Positions 43,005 to 51,597 of a DNA stretch of 64,000 bases are shown one piece after another (the first letter of the stretch is position 1; every line of letters starts with the position of its first letter). The translations under genes and the position numbers were made by a program. Source of the stretch: Chitinophaga tropicalis (GTDB lineage Bacteria > Bacteroidota > Bacteroidia > Chitinophagales > Chitinophagaceae); NCBI RefSeq assembly GCF_009758205.1, contig NZ_WRXN01000005.1, positions 62,001 to 126,000 of the forward strand. The letters are read 5' to 3'. A model generated the notes under the pieces. The model worked only from the letters and a program-made list of their open reading frames with translations, did no database searches and was not told the DNA's origin.

Positions 43005-45455
43005 ATGCAATCTGTGTTATCTAAAAAAAGAAAACGTTTAAAGTGGCTGCTGCCCGCCTGCCTGATGGGTGTCACTGCCACCCTTGCATTTTACCCTGCC
43101 GATGAATGGCAGGATAAGATCACTCAAGCCCTGGAGCAGTACAGCAAACGCTTTCCTCAGGAAAAGGTTTACCTGCACCTGGATAAAGATTACTATGCCG
43201 CGGGGGAAACCATGTGGTTCAAAGCTTATGTTTTACTACAGGGTCAACCTTCCCTGTCTGCCACCAACCTCTATGTGGAGCTGGTAGATAAGACCGGGAA
43301 TGTGGTAATGAAAAAGCTGGTTTCTGTCAGTGGAGCTACCGGTGCTGGTGCATTTGAGCTGCCCGAGGGCCAGAAAGCGGGCCAGTATCAGCTCCGTGCA
43401 TATACTGCGTGGATGCTGAACTTCGACGCTGAATACCTTTTCTACAAGAACATTGAAATATTTGACCCGCTGAAACCGGCTCCTGCTGCCACTAAACCTG
43501 TCAGCAATGAATTTGCTGTACAGTTCTTCCCGGAAGGTGGTAATATGATTGCCGGTGTTGCTGGTCGCGTGGCATTCAAAGCCATCGATGCGCAGGGTTA
43601 TCCACTGGAGGTAAATGGTATTGTTCAGAACCTCAAAGGAGAGACCGTTGCCCTGGTAAAAACTACCCGCGACGGTATGGGTATGTTTGATCTTACCCCT
43701 GCTGCCGGCGATACTTATAAGGCACTTGTCCAGACATCCAAAGGACAGCAGAAAACCGTTCTGTTACCTGTAGTAAAAACAACCGGTGTTGGTCTTAAAG
43801 TCTTCAATAAAGGCACCCGCATTTTCTATCAAACCTTACCTGCGACGAAAGATAATCCGATGTACAATAACATGATGGTAGTTGCCCAGATGCACCAGCA
43901 CGTTGTGTACAAAGCTAAACTTAATGCAGCGGAAGGCCAGATGAGCGGCTTTATACCAACAGCACAGCTGCCATCCGGTATTGTACAGCTGACCATCTTT
44001 AACAGTGATGGTTTGCCAATGGCAGAGCGACTGGCTTTTGTAAGGAAGAACGACATGCTGCCACTGACATTGCAGAACACTTCTATCAATACTCAGCCCA
44101 GGCAGAAAAACACTATCGAGGTGAAAGTGCCTGATACCATGCTGACAAGCCTTTCAGTATCTATTACAGATGCTGACCAGATACTGAAAGATCAGGATGA
44201 GAACAACATCCTGTCCAACCTGCTCCTTACATCTGATCTGAAAGGATATATTAATAATCCGGGACAGTACTTCAAAGATCTGGACCCTGCTACCCTGACC
44301 GGTCTGGACCTCATTATGATGACCAACGGCTGGAGAAGGTTCAGCTGGGAAAAGATCCTGCATAACTATATGCCTGAGATCAGGTTCCCCTATGAGCAGG
44401 GCCTGTTGCTGAAAGGTGTTGCTACTACAAACAAGGGTGCGGCTCCGTTGTCGAATGGTAAAGTGGACTTTATCCTGAAACAACCGGTAGATACCACGAC
44501 TGCGTTCTCTTCCGTAACTACAAATGATAAGGGTGAATTTGCTGTGGACCACTTCCAGTTTGTAGATACCATCAACGTATTCTATCGTGCCAATGATCCT
44601 AACAAAGCATGGAAAGACGTAAATGTGGTATTTGAGCCTCACTTCTTCGAGAAGAACGAAAAGCTGACACTGCCTTATCCTTTCAGGGAGCCTGAGGTGC
44701 TGGACAATACTGCACTGCGCAGCTACCTGTCTACCGTATCAGAGAACAACGCTGTAAATAAATCTATCACAAATAAACCGGTTTTCCTGAAAGAGGTGAA
44801 CGTGCGTGAAAAACGTCTGAGCAAAGCCCAGACTGTTGAACAACGTTATTCTTCCGGTATGTTTGCACAGGGTGATGGTTATGCTTTTGACCTTACCAGG
44901 GACGAGGCGGGCAGTATTGGTATCTTCCAGTACCTGCAGTCAAAAGTTCCGGGTCTGACCATCAACACCACAGAACCGGGCAATCCTACCCTTCAGTGGC
45001 GTGGCGGTCCGCCGGTATTGTTCCTGAACGAAATGCCAACCAATATCAGCATGCTGAACAACATCAATATCGGTGATGTGGCTTTCATCAAGGTACTTCG
45101 TCCTACTTTCGTAGGTGGTTTTGGTGGTAGCAGCGGCGCTATCGCTGTATATACCAGGAAAGGCGGTGACAGCAAAAACGATGTGGATACACGTGGTTTT
45201 GAAAAATACAGGAAAGGTGGTTATAATATCATGAAGGAATTCTATGCACCGGATTATACCGTTCGTAAAGAGATCCATATCCTGCAGGATAAGCGCCTGA
45301 CCCTTTACTGGAATCCGAACCTGATTGCAGATACGCTGACGCATACCGCTAAAATATCTTTCTACAACAACGACTTTACAAGACGTTTCCGTGTAGTGAT
45401 AGAAGGTATGGGTGAAGATGGCAGCATCGGCCGTACAGAACAACTTTATCAATAG
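43005..45455 (+). CDS. Exported MG2-like protein with TonB-type plug domain and no barrel
   Basis: An 816-residue exported protein. The ATG at 43005 is preferred over a TTG three codons upstream; a signal anchor (WLLPACLMGVTATLAF) follows. Residues about 45-160 form a macroglobulin MG2-like fold (RFPQEKVYLHLDKDYYAAGETMWFKAYV, NLYVELVDKTGNVV, GQYQLRAYTAWM). The middle is beta-sandwich repeats. Residues about 620-730 resemble a TonB-receptor plug (IGIFQYLQSKVPGLTI, GPPVLFLNEMP, IKVLRPTFVGGFGGSSGAIAVYTRKGG). No beta-barrel follows, so it cannot be a full TonB receptor. Such proteins are widespread in Bacteroidota; function is unknown but envelope-linked. Confidence 0.8.
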   Translation: MQSVLSKKRKRLKWLLPACLMGVTATLAFYPADEWQDKITQALEQYSKRFPQEKVYLHLDKDYYAAGETMWFKAYVLLQGQPSLSATNLYVELVDKTGNVVMKKLVSVSGATGAGAFELPEGQKAGQYQLRAYTAWMLNFDAEYLFYKNIEIFDPLKPAPAATKPVSNEFAVQFFPEGGNMIAGVAGRVAFKAIDAQGYPLEVNGIVQNLKGETVALVKTTRDGMGMFDLTPAAGDTYKALVQTSKGQQKTVLLPVVKTTGVGLKVFNKGTRIFYQTLPATKDNPMYNNMMVVAQMHQHVVYKAKLNAAEGQMSGFIPTAQLPSGIVQLTIFNSDGLPMAERLAFVRKNDMLPLTLQNTSINTQPRQKNTIEVKVPDTMLTSLSVSITDADQILKDQDENNILSNLLLTSDLKGYINNPGQYFKDLDPATLTGLDLIMMTNGWRRFSWEKILHNYMPEIRFPYEQGLLLKGVATTNKGAAPLSNGKVDFILKQPVDTTTAFSSVTTNDKGEFAVDHFQFVDTINVFYRANDPNKAWKDVNVVFEPHFFEKNEKLTLPYPFREPEVLDNTALRSYLSTVSENNAVNKSITNKPVFLKEVNVREKRLSKAQTVEQRYSSGMFAQGDGYAFDLTRDEAGSIGIFQYLQSKVPGLTINTTEPGNPTLQWRGGPPVLFLNEMPTNISMLNNINIGDVAFIKVLRPTFVGGFGGSSGAIAVYTRKGGDSKNDVDTRGFEKYRKGGYNIMKEFYAPDYTVRKEIHILQDKRLTLYWNPNLIADTLTHTAKISFYNNDFTRRFRVVIEGMGEDGSIGRTEQLYQ

Positions 45456-45482
45456 TAAGCCGTTAACGGCAGGTTACTAATA

Positions 45483-45532
45483 AAAAATAGCCCGTAGTAG
45501 ACAGAAATCTGTAAACTATGGGCTATTTTTAT
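45483..45532 (+). terminator. Terminator after the MG2/plug gene
   Basis: AAAAATAGCCCGTAG and CTATGGGCTATTTTT form a long stem with an internal variable region, starting 28 bp past the stop codon, followed by more T residues. Confidence 0.75.
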
Positions 45533-45552
45533 TTATATAATGCCGCGGATCT

Positions 45553-46650
45553 ATGACTCGATGCAATTACCTGTTTGGGATACTCTTTCTTTTTCTCCCC
45601 GTTCTGCTGCCAGCACAGCACCTTCAGCCAGGATTTAACGCTGAGGAATACCTCGAAACGCTGAACGTGGATTTCCTCCATGCTGATACTCCATGGACGC
45701 GCAAAGAGCCTGTTATTCCTGAAGGTACAAAGCTTGTATACAGGTCTGAGGAAACGGGCCTGCATAACCGCTGGGACCTCTGGATCCAGCATGATAACAT
45801 CGCTATTATAAGTATACGTGGTACTGTTGGCAATAAGGAATCCTGGATGGAGAACTTCCATGCGGGTATGATACCTGCTATAGGCAGTCTGCGACTGAAT
45901 GATACTACCGTTTTCCGATATAAGCTTGCACGTGACAATAACGCATACGTGCATGCGGGCTGGACACTGGCGCTGGGAAGTATGGCGGCGGATATTACTG
46001 CACATATCAGGGAATGTTATGAGAAAGGCATACGTGACTTTATCATTACCGGACATAGCCAGGGCGCCGCTATCTGTTTCCTGCTCCGCTCCTATCTTGA
46101 ATACCTTGACGAACCGGGATTTCCCAAAAACCTGACCTTCAAAACCTATTGCAGCGCCGCTCCGAAACCTGGTAACCTGTACTATGCTTATGACTATGAT
46201 TATATTACCCGTAACGGCTGGGGCTTCAGGGTTGTGAATACGGCTGACTGGGTACCGGAAACTCCTTTCTCATTACAGACCACCAGGGATTTTAACGTTC
46301 CGAACCCTTTCATGAACGTGAAAAAAGGGCTTAGGAAGCAAAAGCTGATAGCACGCCTGGCTATAGGGTATGTTTATGGCCGTATGGACAGAAGCTCTAA
46401 AAGAGCCAGCCGGCGTATGCAAAGGCTGCTGGGAAAAATGCTGGCTTCACAGGTCAGGAAGTCTATGCCTGGTTACCGGCCTCCTGGCTTTGTACAAAGT
46501 CATAATTATACGCCAGCTGGTGCGCCGATAGTCCTGTATGCGGATAGCGCCTATCATGCAACGTATCATTTTGATGGTAAAAATATTTTTGTGCATCATA
46601 TGTATGCACCGTATAAATACCTCGTAGAAGCTATTTATCTCAAACAGTAA
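45553..46650 (+). CDS. Secreted class 3 lipase family protein
   Basis: A 365-residue exported protein with signal peptide ending LLPAQ. The class 3 lipase fold is recognised by IAIISIRGTVGNKESWMENFHAGM, the nucleophile elbow ITGHSQGAAICFLLRSYL with Ser169, and KTYCSAAPKPGNLYYAYDYDY, which supplies the downstream Asp region; the catalytic histidine is probably in QSHNYTPAG near the C-terminus. It would hydrolyse acylglycerols or other esters outside the cytoplasm. A basic helical insert (RRMQRLLGKMLASQVRKS) precedes the last motif. It appears monocistronic. Confidence 0.83.
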   Translation: MTRCNYLFGILFLFLPVLLPAQHLQPGFNAEEYLETLNVDFLHADTPWTRKEPVIPEGTKLVYRSEETGLHNRWDLWIQHDNIAIISIRGTVGNKESWMENFHAGMIPAIGSLRLNDTTVFRYKLARDNNAYVHAGWTLALGSMAADITAHIRECYEKGIRDFIITGHSQGAAICFLLRSYLEYLDEPGFPKNLTFKTYCSAAPKPGNLYYAYDYDYITRNGWGFRVVNTADWVPETPFSLQTTRDFNVPNPFMNVKKGLRKQKLIARLAIGYVYGRMDRSSKRASRRMQRLLGKMLASQVRKSMPGYRPPGFVQSHNYTPAGAPIVLYADSAYHATYHFDGKNIFVHHMYAPYKYLVEAIYLKQ

Positions 46651-46709
46651 GCACTCCTAACAACGTTATACCATATACGAGCTGCGGGAGACAGCCCCTC
46701 CTGTTCCCA

Positions 46710-46748
46710 TTAACAAGCAGTTAACTTTCTCTTTAACAAGGAGTTAAC
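46710..46748. promoter_or_regulatory. Two direct repeats of a TTAAC-centred dyad
   Basis: TTAACAAGCAGTTAAC at 46710-46725 and TTAACAAGGAGTTAAC at 46733-46748 are identical but for one base, each an imperfect palindrome, spaced 23 bp apart, about two DNA helical turns. They lie just upstream of a -7 box at 46770, so they could bind an activator of the transcript proposed for 46784-47038. Confidence 0.45.
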
Positions 46749-46769
46749 CTAAAGGATATTTTCCCATCG

Positions 46770-46777
46770 TATTTTTG
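46770..46777 (+). promoter_or_regulatory. Putative -7 box of a non-coding RNA
   Basis: The plus strand reads TATTTTTG, an exact TAnnTTTG match. No protein-coding frame starts downstream before the terminator at 47000-47030. Confidence 0.45.
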
Positions 46778-46783
46778 TGTTGA

Positions 46784-47038
46784 TAAAAGCAAAAGCACGT
46801 TGTCCTTTACTTCCAGGCTTCTCATACAATACCGTATGAGGGCTTGGGGGTGAGGGGTTCTCTTTGCGAAAAGACATTTGTAAAACTGTTATTGACTGAA
46901 ACTTATTAAAGGGGGAAACAATTCGCACGTAGTAATAAAGAAAGTGGCTGTTATTAGTATCTAATACAGTCAACTATTTTTCATCAGAAACCAACTAATA
47001 AAAAAGGTCTCGTATTAACGAGACCTTTTCTGTTATTT
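46784..47038 (+). ncRNA. Candidate structured non-coding RNA of about 250 bases
   Basis: The 395-bp gap between two convergent genes has a promoter-like box, no credible coding frame and a strong terminator. Within it, 46815-46847 folds into a hairpin of CCAGGC, a small internal loop and CTCATAC paired with GTATGAG, with loop AATACC. A CTTT-GCGA-AAAG tetraloop hairpin follows at about 46862-46873. These features suggest a regulatory RNA such as a 6S-like RNA, but the family was not recognised. A minus-strand frame across the same interval shows no protein character. Confidence 0.35.
47000..47038. terminator. Bidirectional terminator
   Basis: AAAAGGTCTCGT, loop ATTA and ACGAGACCTTTT form a perfect stem with A/T runs on both sides. 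It can end the minus-strand gene at 47046 and the candidate RNA on the plus strand. Confidence 0.8.
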
Positions 47039-47045
47039 TTTTCTA

Positions 47046-48257
47046 TTAATCCCTCAGTTTATGAAGGAAGGTTGATAATTTAAACAACAGTTCATCCTGC
47101 AGTCCTGCTCTCAGCTTCGCTTCATCGTCTGTGATCCCAAGTTTGCGCATCCGCTGGTAATAACCATAGGCCCCCCCTATGAGCTCCAGGCATTCTTCTA
47201 TTTTCTGCCTTACATCCTGTTCTTTACTTCTCTTTTCAAACTCTTTCTTTGAAAGTATCTTCTCCAGAAGGTAAAAGCTATCTTTGCTTTCTATCCATTT
47301 CCCCCTGGACTTATGCTGCGGCTTGTACACTTCCAGGTAGCAGTTATCCAGCTGTAAGACCTGTCCGAACTCAACCCGGATATCTATTACGGCGGCCTGT
47401 TCTTTCATTAATGCGGCCTTCTTTTTTTTGATATAATTGCTGATCTGAGTTCCCAGCTCTCCGCTGCTGAGCAGTAACTGGTTCAGCTGTGTGAAATCCA
47501 TTCCGATGGAAACGCGGCTGTAGCGGGAACCTGCTTTCATTTTTCCTACAATGCTCAGTGCATTATTCTCCTCAAAAAGAATGTCTTCTACCTGTATTTT
47601 ACTGATTACGCGGTAATTAGGCGTATATCCTTCTGTAGCCGGCGTAGCTTTTCTGTCAGCCGGTACCACCCTGGCTTCGTCTTTTTTGCGGGCATGCTGT
47701 ATAAATTCATCTATGAATCTCAGTTCCTGTTTTTTCAGTCTGTTGTACAACTCATGCGTGGTATAACTGATGATCCTGCTTAACAGCAGTATATCTTCCC
47801 ATGCTTCTGCATATTGTGCTTTTTTCAGTTCTTCCAGGATATCTGCCGCAGGTATGTTGCGCCTGTACAGTAATTCTCCGGTAAGAAAGACGGTGTAATC
47901 GTTCACAGGGTACCCCAGCTCCGGCAACAGATCATAAGGGCTGCGTTTCTGGCTTCTGGCCTGTTCCAGCTGATCAATATCTGATACCACGGGCGCCAGC
48001 AGGTATTTACTGGCCGCGGTACGCAGTTTTTTACTCACATAGTCGATCAGATGATCATTTACCTGGCTGTGGCTAACAAAGTCATGCAGTATCTGCACAA
48101 ACCGCTTGGATGCAGGCAAGCCGAACTGTAGCAGAATATCACTTTCCATCTCCAGCACACTGGCGCCTCCAGCCTGATCCTTACGACTTTTAGTCCGGGT
48201 TTCCTGTTGCTGACAGCGCTGATAGTACTCCTGTAATTTCAGTTTAAGCTTATCCAT
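47046..48257 (-). CDS. Unrecognised cytoplasmic protein, 403 residues
   Basis: A soluble protein without signal peptide or membrane segments. Residues 1-30 are a charged helix (LKLKLQEYYQRCQQQETRTKSRKDQAGG), followed by a helical domain to about 200. The middle (YRVISKIQVEDILFEENNALSIVGKM) is a short beta-rich part, and the C-terminal about 150 residues are helical and charged (KKKKAALMKEQAAVIDIRVEFGQVLQL, KKEFEKRSKEQDVRQKIEECLELIGGAYGYYQRM). No catalytic or nucleic-acid-binding motif is recognised. It looks like a conserved Bacteroidota hypothetical. Its neighbours give no functional hint; it is monocistronic. Confidence 0.6.
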   Translation of the reverse strand: MDKLKLKLQEYYQRCQQQETRTKSRKDQAGGASVLEMESDILLQFGLPASKRFVQILHDFVSHSQVNDHLIDYVSKKLRTAASKYLLAPVVSDIDQLEQARSQKRSPYDLLPELGYPVNDYTVFLTGELLYRRNIPAADILEELKKAQYAEAWEDILLLSRIISYTTHELYNRLKKQELRFIDEFIQHARKKDEARVVPADRKATPATEGYTPNYRVISKIQVEDILFEENNALSIVGKMKAGSRYSRVSIGMDFTQLNQLLLSSGELGTQISNYIKKKKAALMKEQAAVIDIRVEFGQVLQLDNCYLEVYKPQHKSRGKWIESKDSFYLLEKILSKKEFEKRSKEQDVRQKIEECLELIGGAYGYYQRMRKLGITDDEAKLRAGLQDELLFKLSTFLHKLRD

Positions 48258-48515
48258 ATATTATAGTATTAAATCCTCTTAGATTATGACGTACAGGGTA
48301 AAGCCATGACAATTCGCATGACAAAACGACCTGTGCCGTTCTAGCAACACAATTGCTTAATTTACAATAAGTTATTCAATGGGAGTAGTGTAGTGATTTA
48401 ATGGGAGAATGCAAATATACGGATTAAACGTTTCCGGCACAACCGGGAAAGGCAAATTCCGGAGGAGATGAGGTCAACAGAATTATTTTCAATTGATTAT
48501 CAACAATATAAACAT

Positions 48516-48538
48516 TAAAAACCCGGTTCTAATCGGGT
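48516..48538 (-). terminator. Terminator overlapping the UspA-like stop codon
   Basis: ACCCG / CGGGT around an eight-base loop is followed on the minus strand by TTTTTAATG; the stem includes the stop codon of the universal stress protein gene. The 271-bp gap 48258-48528 shows nothing else. Confidence 0.5.
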
Positions 48539-49371
48539 AATATCAACAATGGCACTTCACAATGCCATGCCAGCTTTTTTGAAACGCTGTTATGGAACCA
48601 TGATGAAATACCGCTTCTCTTATGATGTGCTGCTACGATCATTGGTATATTATGCTGTTGTGCAAAAGAGGTGATCGTATCTGCTACCTCTTTATTCTCT
48701 ATATAATGAAAAGAGGTATTGTATCCATCCAGCAACTGATGCAGATATCTTATGTCCTGCTCTGTTGCAGAAGAATATCCTTCTCCTTTTGTCACGTTGA
48801 CCACAAATAATTCCGGCCTTAACCGGTCTATCAGCAGTACAGCTAAAGACAAAGCCTCTCCTTCCCTTACATTCTCAAAATCTATAGCCAGCAAGAGTTT
48901 TTCAGGGATTGTTATATCAGCTGTTGCTGGTACGATGATCAATGGTACTTTAGTATGTTCCAGTACACGGATAGTGCTGCTGCCTACCAGTATCTTTTCA
49001 AGATTGCTTTTCCCGGTAATGCCCATTACCACAAGGTCTACCCCCTCTTCTTTTGCCAGCGTATTCACGACTTCTTCCAGTGATTCCACTTCGGCTATTG
49101 TATCGATAACGGTATTACTATCTGCCAGCGGCTTCAGGCTGTTCTGTTGTTCTTCCAGCATCTCTATGCTCTTTTGCCTGAATTCGTCGGTATTGGTTTC
49201 TATGACGGGCATTTCAGGAATAACGGGGACTCCCACAGCTACTGCTGTAGTGGGGTAAACATTCAGCAGGATCAGTCGTTTGCTGTGGAAATGCCGGGTC
49301 AGGTTTGCGGCGTATGCTGCTGCGTGTGAGGCTACGGCTGAGAAGTCTGTAAGTGCCAGAATAGTTTGCAT
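48529..49371 (-). CDS. Universal stress protein, tandem UspA domains
   Basis: A 280-residue cytoplasmic protein with two Usp domains. The first (residues 1-145) begins TILALTDFSAVASHAAAYAANL and has the nucleotide-binding GITGKSNLEKILVGSSTIRVLEHTKVPLIIVP, matching the G-2x-G-9x-G(S/T) pattern. The second domain (150-280) begins KLLLAIDFENVREGEALSLAVLLID and ends IPMIVAAHHKRSGISSWFHNSVSKKLAWHCEVPLLILP, with a less canonical glycine loop. Such proteins bind ATP or AMP and are induced by growth arrest and stress. It is divergent from the hybrid histidine kinase with a 363-bp gap full of hairpins. Confidence 0.9.
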   Translation of the reverse strand: MQTILALTDFSAVASHAAAYAANLTRHFHSKRLILLNVYPTTAVAVGVPVIPEMPVIETNTDEFRQKSIEMLEEQQNSLKPLADSNTVIDTIAEVESLEEVVNTLAKEEGVDLVVMGITGKSNLEKILVGSSTIRVLEHTKVPLIIVPATADITIPEKLLLAIDFENVREGEALSLAVLLIDRLRPELFVVNVTKGEGYSSATEQDIRYLHQLLDGYNTSFHYIENKEVADTITSFAQQHNIPMIVAAHHKRSGISSWFHNSVSKKLAWHCEVPLLILPD

Positions 49372-49448
49372 AGCATGAGAATTAGTTTATTAATTAATAT
49401 GCTGTAAAAATCAGGCCAAACAATTGAAGTTCTTTTAGAAAAAAGTTG

Positions 49449-49510
49449 AAAGAACTGCTCAAATAACTGGGTTTCACTTCGGCAAAACCCAGTTATTTGA
49501 GCAGTTCTTT
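49449..49510. repeat. Perfect 26-bp inverted repeat between divergent genes
   Basis: Arms 49449-49474 and 49485-49510 are exact reverse complements, with a ten-base loop containing TTCGG. The right arm runs into a five-T stretch. It looks like a terminator hairpin, but both flanking genes start, rather than end, on either side of it, so it has no obvious transcript to stop. Confidence 0.8.
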
Positions 49511-49629
49511 TTACGCTGCGCGCGGCTGAATGAAGGGGATTTTTGAGAGGGAGTTTGCTTTACGCTACCTGTGGCTGATAACTTTTTGAATGGGGAAATT
49601 GGGGGCTTGCAACCGGCTAAAAATTTAAA
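49507..49629. repeat. Intergenic repeat copy 2 with GCTAAAAATTTAAA end
   Basis: 49507-49529 matches the copy at 3894-3916 (CGCTGCGCGCGGCTGA core), a degenerate third copy lies at 49558-49578 (CTTTACGCTACCTGTGGCTGA) and 49616-49629 repeats GCTAAAAATTTAAA seen at 436-449. With the hairpin at 49449-49510 it forms a composite element. Confidence 0.5.
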
Positions 49630-49734
49630 TTGATACACTATCATAATTTTCTTTTATAATAAACTCGTATATTAGAACAGCGTGCTTTAACCGCTTCAGG
49701 TTTTGCTACCCATTGATTTAATACCCTTATCAAC

Positions 49735-51444
49735 ATGAATTCGTCCCTCAAAGGTTTAAAGAAATTACTGGATTTAGGCGTCAGACCGGGCATTCCTTCG
49801 GAAACCAGGAGAAGCATCCGTCTGGTCAACACCCTCAGCCTTGTAACCGGCGGTACCGCATTGGTGCTGTCACCAATACTTACAGCCACCACACATAAGC
49901 CTATCTTAGTACCGGGTCTGATAGAAGCTGCATGTTTTTTTTCCGCACTTGTATTGAACTATTACAGACACTACTTCCAGGCGGCGCTTGTCATGCTGGC
50001 CACACAAAACCTGGCAGCCGTATACTTCGGTATGCTTTTCGGAGAAGGCATTCCTATTAAAATGCTCTCCATTGCCCTGGGAATTACCGCTGTCTTTATT
50101 TTTAATGACCTGAAAGCAAGGGGCATCGGTTTGCTTGTAGCTTTCATTTCCATGGCACTGCTCAACATCAACGATTACTTCCACCTTGTAGAGCCCTTTT
50201 CATTCACCACCGGTGAACATGAAATGATCAAATGGCTGGCAGATGGGGTGATCTTTGCCCTGACGTGTATTGTTGTCATGTTCTTTGTACAGCAAAACCA
50301 ACGGGCAAGTGAAAATAAAACGAGCTTTCTCCGGGAAACAAATCATGAGATCAACAAATCTCTCGAAGCGATCCTCAATGCGCTGGATAAATATAAAACC
50401 GACAAACCCGGAGAAGATACGCTTACAATAAAACAGAAAGATCTTAAAGTGATGAAGATTGCTGCCAAAACGATGGCGGACGTTGTCAGGAACGGTCTGA
50501 ACCTTTCCAGGATAGAGGCGGGTAAATATGATATTCATGAGAACAACCTGATCGAAACCAGGAACTGGCTGGCAGATATTAAGAATGCCTATACCTCGCT
50601 GGCCAACAGGAAAGGCATCATCATCAAACTGGCAGTAGACGCAGATGTACCCCAATGGGTGGAATCTGACAGGAACAAACTTACCGTTATCCTTTCCAAT
50701 ATCCTGTCGAACGCCATTAAGTTCAGTTACAATGATGCTTTTGTAGAGTTTAATGTCAGCGCTCATCAATCCGTACTCACCTTCCAGATCCGGGATTTTG
50801 GCAAAGGTATGAGCAAAAAGAAAGAAACCGGGTTATTCAGCAGCCTGTATGTATCAGAAAAAAATGAACTGATAGAAGGCTATGGAGTAGGGATGGTACT
50901 TACCAAACGTTATGTGGAATTCCTGTATGGCGAGATCATGGTTAACAGTGCCGAGGGACAAGGCACTACCTTTACGGTTGAAGTACCTGTCAAAGTGAGG
51001 GATATCTCTAATCCGCAGAGCCATAACCTGCTCCCTTTCCCGTCCGCTTCCCTGCCCATCATCCTTGCCGGCAGGAATATCCTGCTGATAGAAGATGACA
51101 CAATGACCCGTGAATACGGCATCAAATGCCTGCAACAACTGGGATGCACCCGTATAGATGCTGCTGCCGACGCGGCAAACGGTATGCAGAAAGCGATCAA
51201 TAATATTCCTGACCTCATTATACTGGACGTTCAGCTGCCCGACAAGAGCGGCCTGGACTTTCTAAGAGAGCTTAAGCACGATCCACGCCTGCTGGATGTT
51301 CCTGTTATCATGGCATCCTCAGAGAATTCGGACCTCTTGAGATATGAAGTAAGTAAAGCCGGAGCTGCTTTGTTTCTGAGGAAACCGTATACCATTCATG
51401 AACTGCAAAAAAGTATAACAGAGATCCTCAATATCCGGGTATAA
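49735..51444 (+). CDS. Hybrid sensor histidine kinase with receiver domain
   Basis: A 569-residue inner-membrane two-component protein. Residues 35-185 contain about five or six membrane helices as the sensor. The phospho-accepting His204 is in ETNHEINKSLEAILNALDKY, the ATPase domain shows LTVILSNILSNAIKFSYND (N-box), DFGKGMS and GYGVGMVLTKRYVEFLYGEIMVNSAEGQGTTFTV, and the C-terminal receiver shows ILLIEDDTMTREYG with acceptor Asp498 in LIILDVQLPDKSG. No output DNA-binding domain is present, so the signal must pass to a separate partner. The upstream gap holds a large hairpin. The stimulus is unknown. Confidence 0.9.
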   Translation: MNSSLKGLKKLLDLGVRPGIPSETRRSIRLVNTLSLVTGGTALVLSPILTATTHKPILVPGLIEAACFFSALVLNYYRHYFQAALVMLATQNLAAVYFGMLFGEGIPIKMLSIALGITAVFIFNDLKARGIGLLVAFISMALLNINDYFHLVEPFSFTTGEHEMIKWLADGVIFALTCIVVMFFVQQNQRASENKTSFLRETNHEINKSLEAILNALDKYKTDKPGEDTLTIKQKDLKVMKIAAKTMADVVRNGLNLSRIEAGKYDIHENNLIETRNWLADIKNAYTSLANRKGIIIKLAVDADVPQWVESDRNKLTVILSNILSNAIKFSYNDAFVEFNVSAHQSVLTFQIRDFGKGMSKKKETGLFSSLYVSEKNELIEGYGVGMVLTKRYVEFLYGEIMVNSAEGQGTTFTVEVPVKVRDISNPQSHNLLPFPSASLPIILAGRNILLIEDDTMTREYGIKCLQQLGCTRIDAAADAANGMQKAINNIPDLIILDVQLPDKSGLDFLRELKHDPRLLDVPVIMASSENSDLLRYEVSKAGAALFLRKPYTIHELQKSITEILNIRV

Positions 51445-51597
51445 ACCTATGTACTGTTAGTTTCCAAAGGGGAAACTCCGACACTTATTGTTACCAGCTC
51501 CGGTCCGGCTTTTTCGGCAAGGAGGGATAATGCATAGTATGCATTATAGTAGGTACGGTTGGCACTGTAATCTCTTGCAGAACCAAACCTCTATTAT

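Noticed and set aside
46749..46973. A 74-codon frame on the minus strand in the lipase downstream gap
   Set aside because: It covers the proposed promoter and hairpin of a non-coding RNA and shows no conserved protein pattern that I can recognise.
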